NCBI GenBank assembly: GCA_964399625.1
Contig: CAYNSB010000001.1
Span: forward strand, 48,013-112,012
Source: CAYNSB01 sp964399625
GTDB lineage: Bacteria > Planctomycetota > Phycisphaerae > Phycisphaerales > UBA1924
DNA: 64,000 bases
Reading direction: 5' to 3'
The notes below the pieces were generated by a model. That model had not been told where the DNA came from and searched no databases. It was given only the letters and a program-made list of their open reading frames with translations. Made by a program: the position numbers and the translations under genes. Below, piece after piece: positions 26,032 to 34,304 of this stretch (positions are counted from its first letter, which is position 1; the number at the start of each line of letters is the position of its first letter).

Positions 26032-28288
26032 CGACCACCCCCTCGCTTCGGATGTGCGACGCCACGGTCCGCGCCACGGGGCCCATCTGCGGGAGCATCG
26101 CGGGCCCGCGGGTCGCGGCACGCTCCTGCTCGCTGAGCGGACGCGAACGCACCGACGCGCTCGACACCGCACGCCGGAAGTCGCCCGGCTCGGCTCGGTT
26201 GAACACCACGCCCAGGAACGTGGCGCCGATGCTCGCCAGGTGCTCCACGGCGCGCTCGGCCTGCGTGCGCTGCTGCCCGCGCCCCAGCGTGAGGATCGTC
26301 CCGTCCGCCGCCGCGCACACGAGCGAGGCCTCGAGCGAGCCCAGGATCGGGCCCGTGTCGATGATCACCGCGTCGTACTGCGACTTGGCGAGCTTCACGA
26401 GGTTCGATACCAGACGCAGCGACAGGCTCGAGACGTCCCGCGCGTCGTCGGCGCCGGCGGGGAGGATCGACAGCCTCGCAAAGCTCGTGGGCTTGGCGTA
26501 CCCGTCGAGCGTGCCGTGGATCGCCGCGTCCAGCGCGCCCGAGCTCGTCTTGGCGTTCATGGCGGAGGTGAGCCCGCCGCCGATCAGGTCGAAATCGATC
26601 AGCAGCGTGCGCGCGCCCGAGGCGGCGAACGAGAGCCCCAGCGACATGGCGAGGCTGGTCTTGCCGTCGCCCGAGGTCGGGCTCGTGATGGCGAAGACCG
26701 ATCGCGTGTGGTCCGCCCCGCCGATCTGCAGGAGCGTGCGGATCTGGTGCACGCAGTGCGCCGCCACGCCCGCCTGGTCCGGGTCCTGCAGGTCGTTGGG
26801 CAGGTACGGAAGGATGCCCAACAGCGTGAGGTGCTGCTTGGGGTCCGAGGCGTCGTCGGAGTAGCGCACGCGCCGATCGAGCAATCCGAGCAGCATGACG
26901 AACGAGAGCGGGATGCCCGCGCCCGCCGCGAGCCCCAGCGCCGCGAACTTCTTGCGGTTGTCCACGTACGGGCGCGAGGGCGACTCGACCTTGGGCATGA
27001 TCTCGATGCGGCTCGTGTTGTCCGCGTCCTTGTTGCCCACCTCGATCGTCATCTGGTTGCGCCGGTTCTCCAGGTCCTTGATGACGTCCTGGTTGTTCTT
27101 GATCTCGCGACGGATCGCGGCGATCTCGCGCTGCGCGTCGGCGATCTTGAACGATCGGTCCTTGATGTCCTCGCGCGAGCGCGTCATCGCGTCCAGGTCG
27201 CGCTTGGCACGCTCCACGTCCTCCGCGTTGCGGATCGGATTGCCGATCGCGTCCGCGTTGGCGATGCCCGGGAGGTCCTGCGCGCGCTTGATGCGCACGG
27301 CCTCGGCGAGTTGATCCATGATTGTGTTGAGCTCCGCCTGGAGCTTCTGCACGCTGCGGTGCTTGTCCGAGAGCTTCTGCTTGAGCGTGTTGAGCTCCCC
27401 CACGACCTGGCGCCGCAGCTGGAGCAGCTGCGCCACGCTCGGGTCCTCGCGCGAGAGCGCCGCCGCCTGGGCGAGCAGTTCCTCGTCCTTGTTGAGGGGC
27501 TGGACGCCGGCGGGCGCATCGGGCTCGTTCTTGAGCTTGTTCTCCGCCATGTTGATCTGCATGGTGAGGTTCTGGACCGCGATGCTCAGTTGGTCCAGCA
27601 TCTTGTCCGTCGAGTCGGCGAGCTTGGTGAGGTCCGCGGTGTCGAACTTGCGCGTGATGCGCTCGATCCGGTCCTCCAGCTCCGTCATCGCCGCGTTCTT
27701 CGCCTTGATCTGGTTGGAGATCTCCTCGATCTGCGCCTTGTCGAAGAACACCTCCGTCGCCCCGTAGATCTCCTTGTAGGAGCGGAGCACCTGCTCCACG
27801 GCGACGCGGGACGCCTCGCGATCACGATCGAGGAACCGCACCGCGATCCAGTCCGCCTCCTCGCGATCCACGGTCACGCGGAGCGAGTCGATGAACCGAT
27901 CGCGCTCGCTCTCGTTGAACACGCGTCCCAGCGCTCGCCACTCCTGGCTCTGCATGGCGCGATCGATCACGCGCCCCTCCTGGATCAACTTCGACTGGCC
28001 CTTGGCGAAGGCGTAGACGTTGAAGAACTGGCTGTTTCCGGGCAGATCGGCGTACACGAGCGGCTTGGGCGTGCGGATGCGCACCTGCCCCAGGCTCGAG
28101 TACATCGGCTTGGCGGCGCCGTACCCGCCGATCACCCCGGCCGCGCCGCCGAGCCCCGCGAGCACGAGCGCGAGCACGTACCGCCCGCGGAAGAGGCGGT
28201 GCACGCGGTGCAGGAACTCCATGGGCGACGTTTCGTGCGCCGCGCCCGCGGGTCCGCCCGTGCTCATCACGATCGCCTGTTCGCTCAT
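26006..28288 (-). CDS. Wzc/GumC-type chain-length determinant with CpsD-like ATPase domain
   Basis: A 760-residue inner-membrane polysaccharide co-polymerase. A first transmembrane helix (about 37-57), a large periplasmic part with long coiled coils (about 180-420) and a second helix (about 446-470) precede a cytoplasmic BY-kinase-like ATPase. Walker A (S-G-D-G-K-T) is near residue 540, Walker A' is L-L-I-D-F-D-L-I and Walker B is A-V-I-I-D-T-G-P. The C-terminus after the ATPase has no tyrosine cluster, so it may not autophosphorylate like classical Wzc. Its start overlaps the EpsI stop (ATGA). It is expected to govern chain length and export of the EPS. Confidence 0.9.
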   Translation of the reverse strand: MSEQAIVMSTGGPAGAAHETSPMEFLHRVHRLFRGRYVLALVLAGLGGAAGVIGGYGAAKPMYSSLGQVRIRTPKPLVYADLPGNSQFFNVYAFAKGQSKLIQEGRVIDRAMQSQEWRALGRVFNESERDRFIDSLRVTVDREEADWIAVRFLDRDREASRVAVEQVLRSYKEIYGATEVFFDKAQIEEISNQIKAKNAAMTELEDRIERITRKFDTADLTKLADSTDKMLDQLSIAVQNLTMQINMAENKLKNEPDAPAGVQPLNKDEELLAQAAALSREDPSVAQLLQLRRQVVGELNTLKQKLSDKHRSVQKLQAELNTIMDQLAEAVRIKRAQDLPGIANADAIGNPIRNAEDVERAKRDLDAMTRSREDIKDRSFKIADAQREIAAIRREIKNNQDVIKDLENRRNQMTIEVGNKDADNTSRIEIMPKVESPSRPYVDNRKKFAALGLAAGAGIPLSFVMLLGLLDRRVRYSDDASDPKQHLTLLGILPYLPNDLQDPDQAGVAAHCVHQIRTLLQIGGADHTRSVFAITSPTSGDGKTSLAMSLGLSFAASGARTLLIDFDLIGGGLTSAMNAKTSSGALDAAIHGTLDGYAKPTSFARLSILPAGADDARDVSSLSLRLVSNLVKLAKSQYDAVIIDTGPILGSLEASLVCAAADGTILTLGRGQQRTQAERAVEHLASIGATFLGVVFNRAEPGDFRRAVSSASVRSRPLSEQERAATRGPAMLPQMGPVARTVASHIRSEGVVDDDAREPR

Positions 28289-28974
28289 GGGTTCACCTCG
28301 GTCGTCTTGAGGGTCAGCACGTCCACCGCGGGACCCAGGGGCTCCAGGAGCCGCAGCGCGACCTGTCGCCGCTCGTCCTCGGGCACCGAGGCGTCGAACA
28401 CCACCTGGAACTGGGCGGCGCCGTAGGGGCGCATGCGGTAGTCCCCGCTGGCTCGACGCACGTCGTTCATCTCCGTCACGAACGCCCCCGTGGGCAGGAT
28501 GAAGAAGTCGTACACCACGGCGCGCAGGTCGCCCTGGATCTCGCGCCGCGTGAAGGCGTACTCCGCCACGGGCACCTCACGCCCCCACATCGTCCACGTG
28601 GAGACCCGCGCGTTGCCCTCGGGCGTCCATCCGTTGGCGGGATAGCAGTTGGGCGGGTAGTGGCCCGACATGTCGCGCGCGTCCCGGCAGTGGATGAGCA
28701 GCACGTTGACGCGCCGCCCGGTGGACTCCTGGGTGAATCGGCGCGCGAACTGCACGTTGGGGCGCAGCAGCTGCTGGGCCGCCGCGGGCAGGGGAGTCTC
28801 CACGCCTGTCCAGTCCGCGATGCGGGCTGGGTACATGCGGACCCTCTCCGCGACCGCGGCATGAAAGGCGGACTTGTCGTCCACGCTCGCGTACTTGCTG
28901 ATCTGCGCGTGCAGCAGGGCCAGGCACGAGACCGTGAGCGCGGGGGCGACGAGCTTGGGAAGGAACCGAATCAC
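28285..28974 (-). CDS. epsI: Exosortase-associated protein EpsI
   Basis: The 229-residue protein has one N-terminal hydrophobic segment (about residues 7-22) followed by an extracytoplasmic EpsI (DUF3485-type) domain. The diagnostic motif H-Y-P-P-N-C-Y-P-A-N-G-W places His105, Cys110 and Trp116 as in other EpsI proteins, which partner exosortases and are in some bacteria fused to them. Here it is a separate gene 70 nt after the exosortase. The start is GTG with a purine-poor leader. Its biochemical role is unknown; the conserved Cys/His suggest direct participation in exosortase processing or EPS export. Confidence 0.87.
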   Translation of the reverse strand: MIRFLPKLVAPALTVSCLALLHAQISKYASVDDKSAFHAAVAERVRMYPARIADWTGVETPLPAAAQQLLRPNVQFARRFTQESTGRRVNVLLIHCRDARDMSGHYPPNCYPANGWTPEGNARVSTWTMWGREVPVAEYAFTRREIQGDLRAVVYDFFILPTGAFVTEMNDVRRASGDYRMRPYGAAQFQVVFDASVPEDERRQVALRLLEPLGPAVDVLTLKTTEVNP

Positions 28975-29003
28975 GTGGAGAGAGCCTCAGTACGAACGCC
29001 GGA

Positions 29004-29020
29004 GCCCGCGGTTCGCGGGC
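29004..29020 (-). promoter_or_regulatory. Short hairpin in the exosortase-epsI spacer
   Basis: GCCCGC and GCGGGC form a perfect 6-bp stem with a five-base loop in the only non-overlapping junction (70 nt) inside the exosortase operon. It could slow or stabilise the transcript between exosortase and epsI. No T tract follows, so it is not a convincing terminator. Confidence 0.3.
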
Positions 29021-29044
29021 GGGGCAGACAGTCGTGGAACTCGA

Positions 29045-29923
29045 TCACTGGTACGCCAGATTGAACCTCGCGACGGGCACCATCGCCCAGCGCAGCATGC
29101 GGATCACCCCCAGCAGCAGGACGAACGCGATGGGGAGCATGAACCATCCGCTCCAGTCGTGGAACGCGTCGGCCGTTTTCTGGGACCTGTACCCGTACAG
29201 CCACACCGTCGGGATGAGCCGGATGACGTTGCACAGCAGGGCGGCGATCGGGCTCGCGACGAGCACCAGGGCCCGGACGCCACGCCGAAGGGGCATGCTG
29301 AACGCGAAGGCGTAGGAGACGAGCACGAGCGCGAAGACCATGCGCATGCCGTTGCACGCCTCGGCGACCGCGACGTGGTGCCCGTTCACCATCAGCACGT
29401 TGCCCGATCGCTCCACCGCGACGCCGAACGTCTCGAAGATCGTCTGCGTGATCTGCGCCGTCGTGGCCTGCAGGGGCTGCGCGATCTTCTGGCGCAGAAG
29501 CCCGGGCACGGGGATCGCGAAGATGAGCACGACGAAGGCGGGCAGGAATCGGAAGAGCACGTCCTTGCCCAGCACCGAGAGCACGCACCCGAGCACGACG
29601 AGCAGCGCGCCCGCGTGCCAGACGCTCTGCATCGCGTGGTTGTACCCCAGCACGTACGCGACCCAGCCCAGCACGACGATGAGCGGGCCCACCCACATGC
29701 CGCGGGGGCGGCACAGACGCAGACGCACCCGGCGCGCCGTCACCATCCACGCCGAGACGAATGGCACGAGGAAGATGTGCGAGGACTCCTCGTCGTGCGT
29801 CGCGATCTCGTAGATGTCGATCAGGGCGACGTGCACCACGAGCGCGCCTAGGACGCCCATCGCCAGGGCCGCCGCGGCGTGCCAGGGCGACCACCCGAAG
29901 TTCGCCATGCGTCTGAGGCTCAT
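29045..29923 (-). CDS. Exosortase (transpeptidase-like sorting enzyme)
   Basis: A 292-residue polytopic membrane protein with about eight helices. The exosortase catalytic set is intact: Cys190 in V-A-E-A-C-N-G-M-R-M, Arg235 in N-V-I-R-L-I-P and His255 in F-H-D-W-S-G-W. Exosortases recognise PEP-CTERM-type tails, cleave them and release or re-anchor the cargo. Here VPLP-tailed proteins are encoded about 10 kb downstream. It overlaps the upstream degenerate nucleotidyltransferase by 4 nt and is followed by epsI. It may belong to the planctomycete-type exosortases (XrtU-like), but the subclass cannot be fixed without a profile search. Confidence 0.93.
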   Translation of the reverse strand: MSLRRMANFGWSPWHAAAALAMGVLGALVVHVALIDIYEIATHDEESSHIFLVPFVSAWMVTARRVRLRLCRPRGMWVGPLIVVLGWVAYVLGYNHAMQSVWHAGALLVVLGCVLSVLGKDVLFRFLPAFVVLIFAIPVPGLLRQKIAQPLQATTAQITQTIFETFGVAVERSGNVLMVNGHHVAVAEACNGMRMVFALVLVSYAFAFSMPLRRGVRALVLVASPIAALLCNVIRLIPTVWLYGYRSQKTADAFHDWSGWFMLPIAFVLLLGVIRMLRWAMVPVARFNLAYQ

Positions 29924-30870
29924 GGGGCGACCCCCGCGCCGCGCCGGGCGCCGCCGACCACGCTGTCCACCATCGCCTCACGCGCCGAGACCACACCCTG
30001 CGAGCACACGACCGAACGCACCGCGACGCCCCGGGCCTGCACGCGCGCGCCCCGGAGCACCACGGTGTCCTGCAGCATCGCCGACGGATCGACGCGGGCG
30101 CCCTCCTCAACGATCGAGAACGTGCTCTCCCAGCGCTCCGCGAACGCGTCGTGCTCGGGAGGAAGCCCGCGCTGGATGCGATGGAAGCAGCGCAACGCCT
30201 CGATGTACCCCTCGAGCGTCCGGATCGAGCGGCCCGTCGCTTCCATCTGCAACGACAACCCCACGCGGTACCCCAGGCCCGAGAGGCGCGGCAGGAACTG
30301 CTCCTTGAAATCCACAAAGCCCACAGGGTTCAGGTGCGCCAGCACCGCGCACCGAACCAGCAGCAGCCCCGACGGCTCGCCGTCCTCGTGCGCGACCAGA
30401 CGCACATCGCCCTCGGCCCGCAACAGCGTGCGCGTCAGGCTCCGCAGCGGCGCCATGAGCACCTGCGCCGCGTTCGCCACGAGCAGCAGGTCGTCGGGCG
30501 CGTACCCAGAACCCAGGTCGCGCAACAACCCGCCCGTGCCGCGATACTCCGCCGGGTCGCGCTCGATCGAGAACCGATCCGACGTGGGCACCGACGAGGG
30601 CGCGATCGCGCCCTGATCGATGATCAGTCGCGTGGGGATCGCCCCCACCCCCAGATCCTCACCCAACGTGCCGGCCTGCTGCGCCCAGTGGCCCAGCACG
30701 CTGAGCGACTCGGTCAGCGGCAGGTCCAGCAGCGAGCGATCCAGGGCCCGGCTCAGGGCCGAGGGTCGAACGCTTCCGCCCAACAACACCAGCGCCCTCA
30801 CGCGCGATGCATCGCCCGCGCCGCTCCCGGCGCTGAGCGTGCTCGTCGTGTTGTTGGTCGCGCTCGGCAT
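29920..30870 (-). CDS. Degenerate sugar-nucleotidyltransferase-like protein coupled to exosortase
   Basis: The 316-residue protein has the order of an NDP-sugar pyrophosphorylase: an N-terminal Rossmann-like strand (V-L-L-G-G-S-V-R-P), where active enzymes have G-G-x-G-T/S-R-L-x-P-L-T, and a C-terminal left-handed beta-helix-like repeat region from about residue 255. The signature loop lacks the Gly-Thr-Arg and the following Pro-Leu-Thr/Lys, so catalysis is doubtful. A conserved-looking L-L-L-V-A-N-A-A-Q-V segment sits where the metal-binding Asp would be. It is first in the exosortase operon and ATGA-coupled to it. A regulatory or sensing role is an inference; a divergent active enzyme is the alternative. 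Confidence 0.6.
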   Translation of the reverse strand: MPSATNNTTSTLSAGSGAGDASRVRALVLLGGSVRPSALSRALDRSLLDLPLTESLSVLGHWAQQAGTLGEDLGVGAIPTRLIIDQGAIAPSSVPTSDRFSIERDPAEYRGTGGLLRDLGSGYAPDDLLLVANAAQVLMAPLRSLTRTLLRAEGDVRLVAHEDGEPSGLLLVRCAVLAHLNPVGFVDFKEQFLPRLSGLGYRVGLSLQMEATGRSIRTLEGYIEALRCFHRIQRGLPPEHDAFAERWESTFSIVEEGARVDPSAMLQDTVVLRGARVQARGVAVRSVVCSQGVVSAREAMVDSVVGGARRGAGVAP

Positions 30871-30922
30871 CGTGGTCCTTGTCCGTGCGCAGAGAGGGCC
30901 GTGTCTCCGGATGGAGAACGCC

Positions 30923-30946
30923 GCGCGCGGGGATTCCCCCGCGCGC
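30923..30946 (-). terminator. Strong GC hairpin between the glycosyltransferase and exosortase operons
   Basis: A perfect 10-bp stem (GCGCGCGGGG with CCCCGCGCGC) around an ATTC loop lies in the 206-nt spacer. It is about 130 nt after the WecG-like stop and 53 nt before the ATG at 30870, both read on the minus strand. No T run follows it. It may end the long upstream transcript or act as an attenuator in the leader of the exosortase operon. Confidence 0.45.
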
Positions 30947-31076
30947 TCCGCGTGCCTCTCTTATCGGAAATCGTAGGCGGAAATTGATGGACTCCCGCCA
31001 CATCGCTCGGTATTCGTCGGGGTTCATCTCGGCTCGAGCGACCGCGGGCGGAGGCCACCGCGCGGGAATTGCCGAT

Positions 31077-31931
31077 TCACGCGCCGACGTTCCGACTGCG
31101 AGGTTTCGATCGGGATGCATTCGGGGAGAGACGCTCCAGGCTCGACGCCAGGAGCAACCGGATCGCGAAAGGGATGCCGTGGAGGATGTACCGCCTCCAC
31201 AGTCGGCCCGGCTCCTGCACCATGCGGTGCACCCACTCCAAGCCGAGGCGCTGCGCCCAGCGCGGCGCGCGACGGACCTCGCCCGCGACAAAGCTGAACG
31301 AGACGCCGATCCCGAGGAACCAGGCCGCGGGCAGAGCCTCGCGAATCGCCGCGATCACGTGGTCCTGCTTGGGCGCCCCGAGCCCGACGTACACGATGTC
31401 CGCTCTCGCCTGCGACAGGCGTGCTCTCAGAGCCTCCATGTACCCCGGATCCTTCTCGAAGCCCATGGGCGGGCACTCCGATCCAGCGACCCGCAGCCCG
31501 GGATGCTTCGCGCGGAGAACGTCGATGCACTTGTCCGCTGCGCCCGGGCTGCCGCCGAGGAAGTAGGCCGAACGCCCCTCGCGCGCCGCGCGTTCGGTGA
31601 GCGACCAGACCAGGTCCGAGCCCGCGACGCGCATCGGGAGCGGTGTGCCCCTGAGCCGCGCCGCCCAGAGCAGCGGCATGCCGTCCGCGGTGCGGAGCGA
31701 GGCGGCGCTGCACATCCGCGCGTACTCGGGATTGGCCGTCAGTTGGCGCAGGATGTCCAGGTTCGGCGTGAAGACCCAGCCGCCCTCGCCCCGGGCCAAC
31801 GCGGACATGACGACGTCGGAGACTTGATCGCGCGTGACGACGCTGATGGGAAAGCCCATGAGCGAGATGTCGCGCACGCCGAAGGACGATGCATCCGCGT
31901 GCCCGGTTCGCGCTGGCGTCGGTGCGCTCAC
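31077..31931 (-). CDS. WecG/TagA/CpsF-family glycosyltransferase
   Basis: A 284-residue GT26 enzyme, a family that transfers N-acetyl-mannosamine-type sugars or their uronates to lipid-linked acceptors. Signatures are T-P-N-L-D-I-L, A-D-G-M-P-L-L-W-A, Y-F-L-G-G-S-P-G, Y-V-G-L-G-A-P-K-Q-D and the C-terminal W-V-H-R-M-V-Q-E-P. It starts at a GTG overlapping the stop of the UDP-HexNAc dehydrogenase by 4 nt. That dehydrogenase could make the HexNAc-uronate donor, fitting a role as second sugar transferase on the primed lipid. Confidence 0.93.
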   Translation of the reverse strand: MSAPTPARTGHADASSFGVRDISLMGFPISVVTRDQVSDVVMSALARGEGGWVFTPNLDILRQLTANPEYARMCSAASLRTADGMPLLWAARLRGTPLPMRVAGSDLVWSLTERAAREGRSAYFLGGSPGAADKCIDVLRAKHPGLRVAGSECPPMGFEKDPGYMEALRARLSQARADIVYVGLGAPKQDHVIAAIREALPAAWFLGIGVSFSFVAGEVRRAPRWAQRLGLEWVHRMVQEPGRLWRRYILHGIPFAIRLLLASSLERLSPNASRSKPRSRNVGA

Positions 31932-33268
31932 GCCTTCACCACCCTCGCGCGCACGCCCTGCACACGCGACATCACGTTCCGCGTGTCCACGACGAGGCGT
32001 GCGTGCCGCCCCACCGCCGCCCAGTCGATCGCCGCGTGGTCCGTGACGATCAGCACCGCGTCCGCGCGAGCGAGACGCTCGGGCGCGATCGCCTCGGAAA
32101 CCATCTCCAGCGGCTCGTACTTCCGCATCCGGGGGAACCGCGCCACGTGCGGATCGTGGTACGACACGTGCGCCCCCGAATCGAGCAGGAGGGTGATGAT
32201 CTCCGCCGCGGGCGTCTCGCGCACGTCGTCGATGTTCGCTTTGTAGGCCAGCCCCAGAACCAGCACGTCCGCGCCCTTGAGGGCCTTGCCGTCGTCGTTG
32301 ATCGCGCGGGCCAGCGCCTCCACGACCTGGTGCGGCATGCGAGAGTTGATCTCGCCCGCGAGCTCGATGAACCTCGTGGACGCCCCCACCTCCCGCGCCT
32401 TCCACGTCAGATAGAACGGATCGATCGGGATGCAGTGCCCGCCCAGCCCGGGGCCGGGGTAGAAGGGCTGGAATCCGTAGGGCTTGCTCGACGCGGCCTC
32501 GATCACCTTCCACACATCGATGCCCATCGCCGCGAGCGTGGGCTTCAGCTCGTTCACCAGCGCGATGTTCACGGCGCGGTAGATGTTCTCGAGCAGCTTG
32601 GCGGCCTCGGCGATCTCGGGTGATTCCACCACGATCACGCGCTCCACCGCGGCGCGGAAGAGCGCTTCGCCAAGTCGCGTGGACGCCGCATCGATCCCGC
32701 CCAGCAGGCGCGGGATGGACTTGGTCGAGACGCCCGCACGCCCGGGGTCCTCGCGCTCGGGGGAGAACGCGAGGAAGAAATCGACGCCGCACCGCCGACC
32801 CGCGGATTCCAGGATGGGCAGGCAGACCTCGCGCGTCGTGCCGGGGTAGCTCGTGGACGTGAGCACGACGAGCTGGCCCGGACGGAGCGTGCGAGCGACC
32901 ATCGCCGTGGAACGCTCGACGTACGACAGGTCGGGATCGCGATGGGTGCCCAGCGGCGTGGGCACGCACAGGATGATCGCATCCGCCCGCGCCAGCGCCG
33001 ACGGATCGTCCGTGGGCGTGAAGCGGGGCGACCTCGACAGATCGCGCACCCAGTCTGTGCCCAGGTGCTTCAGGTACGTCTCGCCCGCGCGGAGCCTGCG
33101 GATCTTCTCCGGATCGATGTCGTACCCGATGACGTCGAAGCCCGCTTCATAGAACGCGCGCAGCGTCGGCAGCCCGACGTACCCCAGACCCACCACCGCC
33201 ACGCGGGCGCGCTTGCCCGCGAATCGTGACGCGAGTTCATCCGGTGTTGGCGCGGCGGGCTGGCTCAT
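31928..33268 (-). CDS. UDP-N-acetyl-hexosamine 6-dehydrogenase (WbpA/WecC type)
   Basis: A 446-residue nucleotide-sugar dehydrogenase with an NAD motif G-L-G-Y-V-G-L-P. The active-site loop G-P-G-L-G-G-H-C-I-P-I-D-P-F-Y-L puts Cys279 as nucleophile. G-L-A-Y-K-A-N-I-D-D-V-R-E-T-P lies in the C-terminal domain. The G-G-H-C-I-P-x-D-P loop separates this group (UDP-GlcNAc or UDP-ManNAc dehydrogenases) from UDP-glucose dehydrogenases, whose loop in this window is G-F-G-G-S-C-L-P-K-D. It probably provides a HexNAc-uronate for the adjacent WecG-like transferase; which epimer is used cannot be read. Confidence 0.93.
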   Translation of the reverse strand: MSQPAAPTPDELASRFAGKRARVAVVGLGYVGLPTLRAFYEAGFDVIGYDIDPEKIRRLRAGETYLKHLGTDWVRDLSRSPRFTPTDDPSALARADAIILCVPTPLGTHRDPDLSYVERSTAMVARTLRPGQLVVLTSTSYPGTTREVCLPILESAGRRCGVDFFLAFSPEREDPGRAGVSTKSIPRLLGGIDAASTRLGEALFRAAVERVIVVESPEIAEAAKLLENIYRAVNIALVNELKPTLAAMGIDVWKVIEAASSKPYGFQPFYPGPGLGGHCIPIDPFYLTWKAREVGASTRFIELAGEINSRMPHQVVEALARAINDDGKALKGADVLVLGLAYKANIDDVRETPAAEIITLLLDSGAHVSYHDPHVARFPRMRKYEPLEMVSEAIAPERLARADAVLIVTDHAAIDWAAVGRHARLVVDTRNVMSRVQGVRARVVKA

Positions 33269-33323
33269 GGGTCACACGACACGAAACGCGAGATCGCACC
33301 GGGACGGGTGCGAGGAATGGTTG

Positions 33324-34304
33324 TCACGCCGCGGGACGCATGTTGGCCCGGAGCGCGGCGTCGGCGGCGGCGGCATCGAACGGTCGGGCCCGCTGCTGGC
33401 AGGTGTCGTCCAGGGCCTTGGTCGCCGCGTGCTTGCCCTTGATCAGGCACGCCCACTGGTAGCGACGCAGGAACGTGCGAAACTCGAGATCGTTGTACCG
33501 CGGCACGCCCTTGAACGCCGCCTGAACGTACCCGAGCATCATCCCGAATCCGCCGATCACGAACGGTCGCTTGGCGGCGCGGAAGAGCGCGGACGCGAGC
33601 ATGTACACCGGGCCGGTTCCCATGAAATACTGCCCGAAGCCGTGGCGCTTGCGCCCGGTCAGAATCCCGTGCTGGCTCGATCCCATCGGGCGAAGGTGCG
33701 TGAAGCGGATCTGAGGATCGTCCCACGAGGCGGCCTTCCACCCAAGCATCCGGCAGCGGTGGTTGTCGATCCCGTCCCACATCACCTGGCGCACGAATCC
33801 GCCAATCTGGCGGAAGCACTCGGTGCGGTAGAGCTTGGTCATGCCCACCGAGGTTTCATCGCCGCAGGCCTCGCTTACGAGCTCGCCCGTCTCGGGATGC
33901 GGGAAGTACGGCTTTCCCGAGCAGGTGCCCAGACGCGGGTCGGCCTCCATGCGCGCGATCAGGAGCTCGAAGTAGCGATCCGGAAGGTCCAGGTCGAGAT
34001 CGATCTTGCACACGTACTCGAACTCGTCGAGGTTCACGGTGTCCAGCCCCGCGTAGAACGCCTCGATCACGCCGGGGCCCACGGCGCGCTTGCCGCGGTT
34101 CTCGCGCCGCACCACGCGCAGGTAGGGCATCCGTGCGCCGTACTCCTCAAGGATCTTGGGCGTGTCGTCGGTCGATCCGTCGTCCACCACGACCAGCAGC
34201 GCCGGGCGCAGCGTCTGACGCGCGATCGCATCGAGCGTGCGGCGCATGTACTTCGCCTCGTCTCGGCAGGGGGCGATGAGCGCGATGCGTCGGGACGGCG
34301 TCAT
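33324..34304 (-). CDS. Family 2 glycosyltransferase
   Basis: A 326-residue GT-A enzyme. The N-terminal nucleotide-binding part has V-V-V-D-D-G-S-T-D-D-T, and a D-x-D-type metal site is seen in C-K-I-D-L-D-L-D. A W-D-D-x-D-like region (W-D-D-P-Q-I-R-F-T-H) and a C-terminal amphipathic/hydrophobic stretch follow, with no full transmembrane bundle. It overlaps the GT39-like gene by 4 nt and probably adds a sugar to the lipid-linked repeat at the cytoplasmic face; donor unknown. Confidence 0.86.
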   Translation of the reverse strand: MTPSRRIALIAPCRDEAKYMRRTLDAIARQTLRPALLVVVDDGSTDDTPKILEEYGARMPYLRVVRRENRGKRAVGPGVIEAFYAGLDTVNLDEFEYVCKIDLDLDLPDRYFELLIARMEADPRLGTCSGKPYFPHPETGELVSEACGDETSVGMTKLYRTECFRQIGGFVRQVMWDGIDNHRCRMLGWKAASWDDPQIRFTHLRPMGSSQHGILTGRKRHGFGQYFMGTGPVYMLASALFRAAKRPFVIGGFGMMLGYVQAAFKGVPRYNDLEFRTFLRRYQWACLIKGKHAATKALDDTCQQRARPFDAAAADAALRANMRPAA

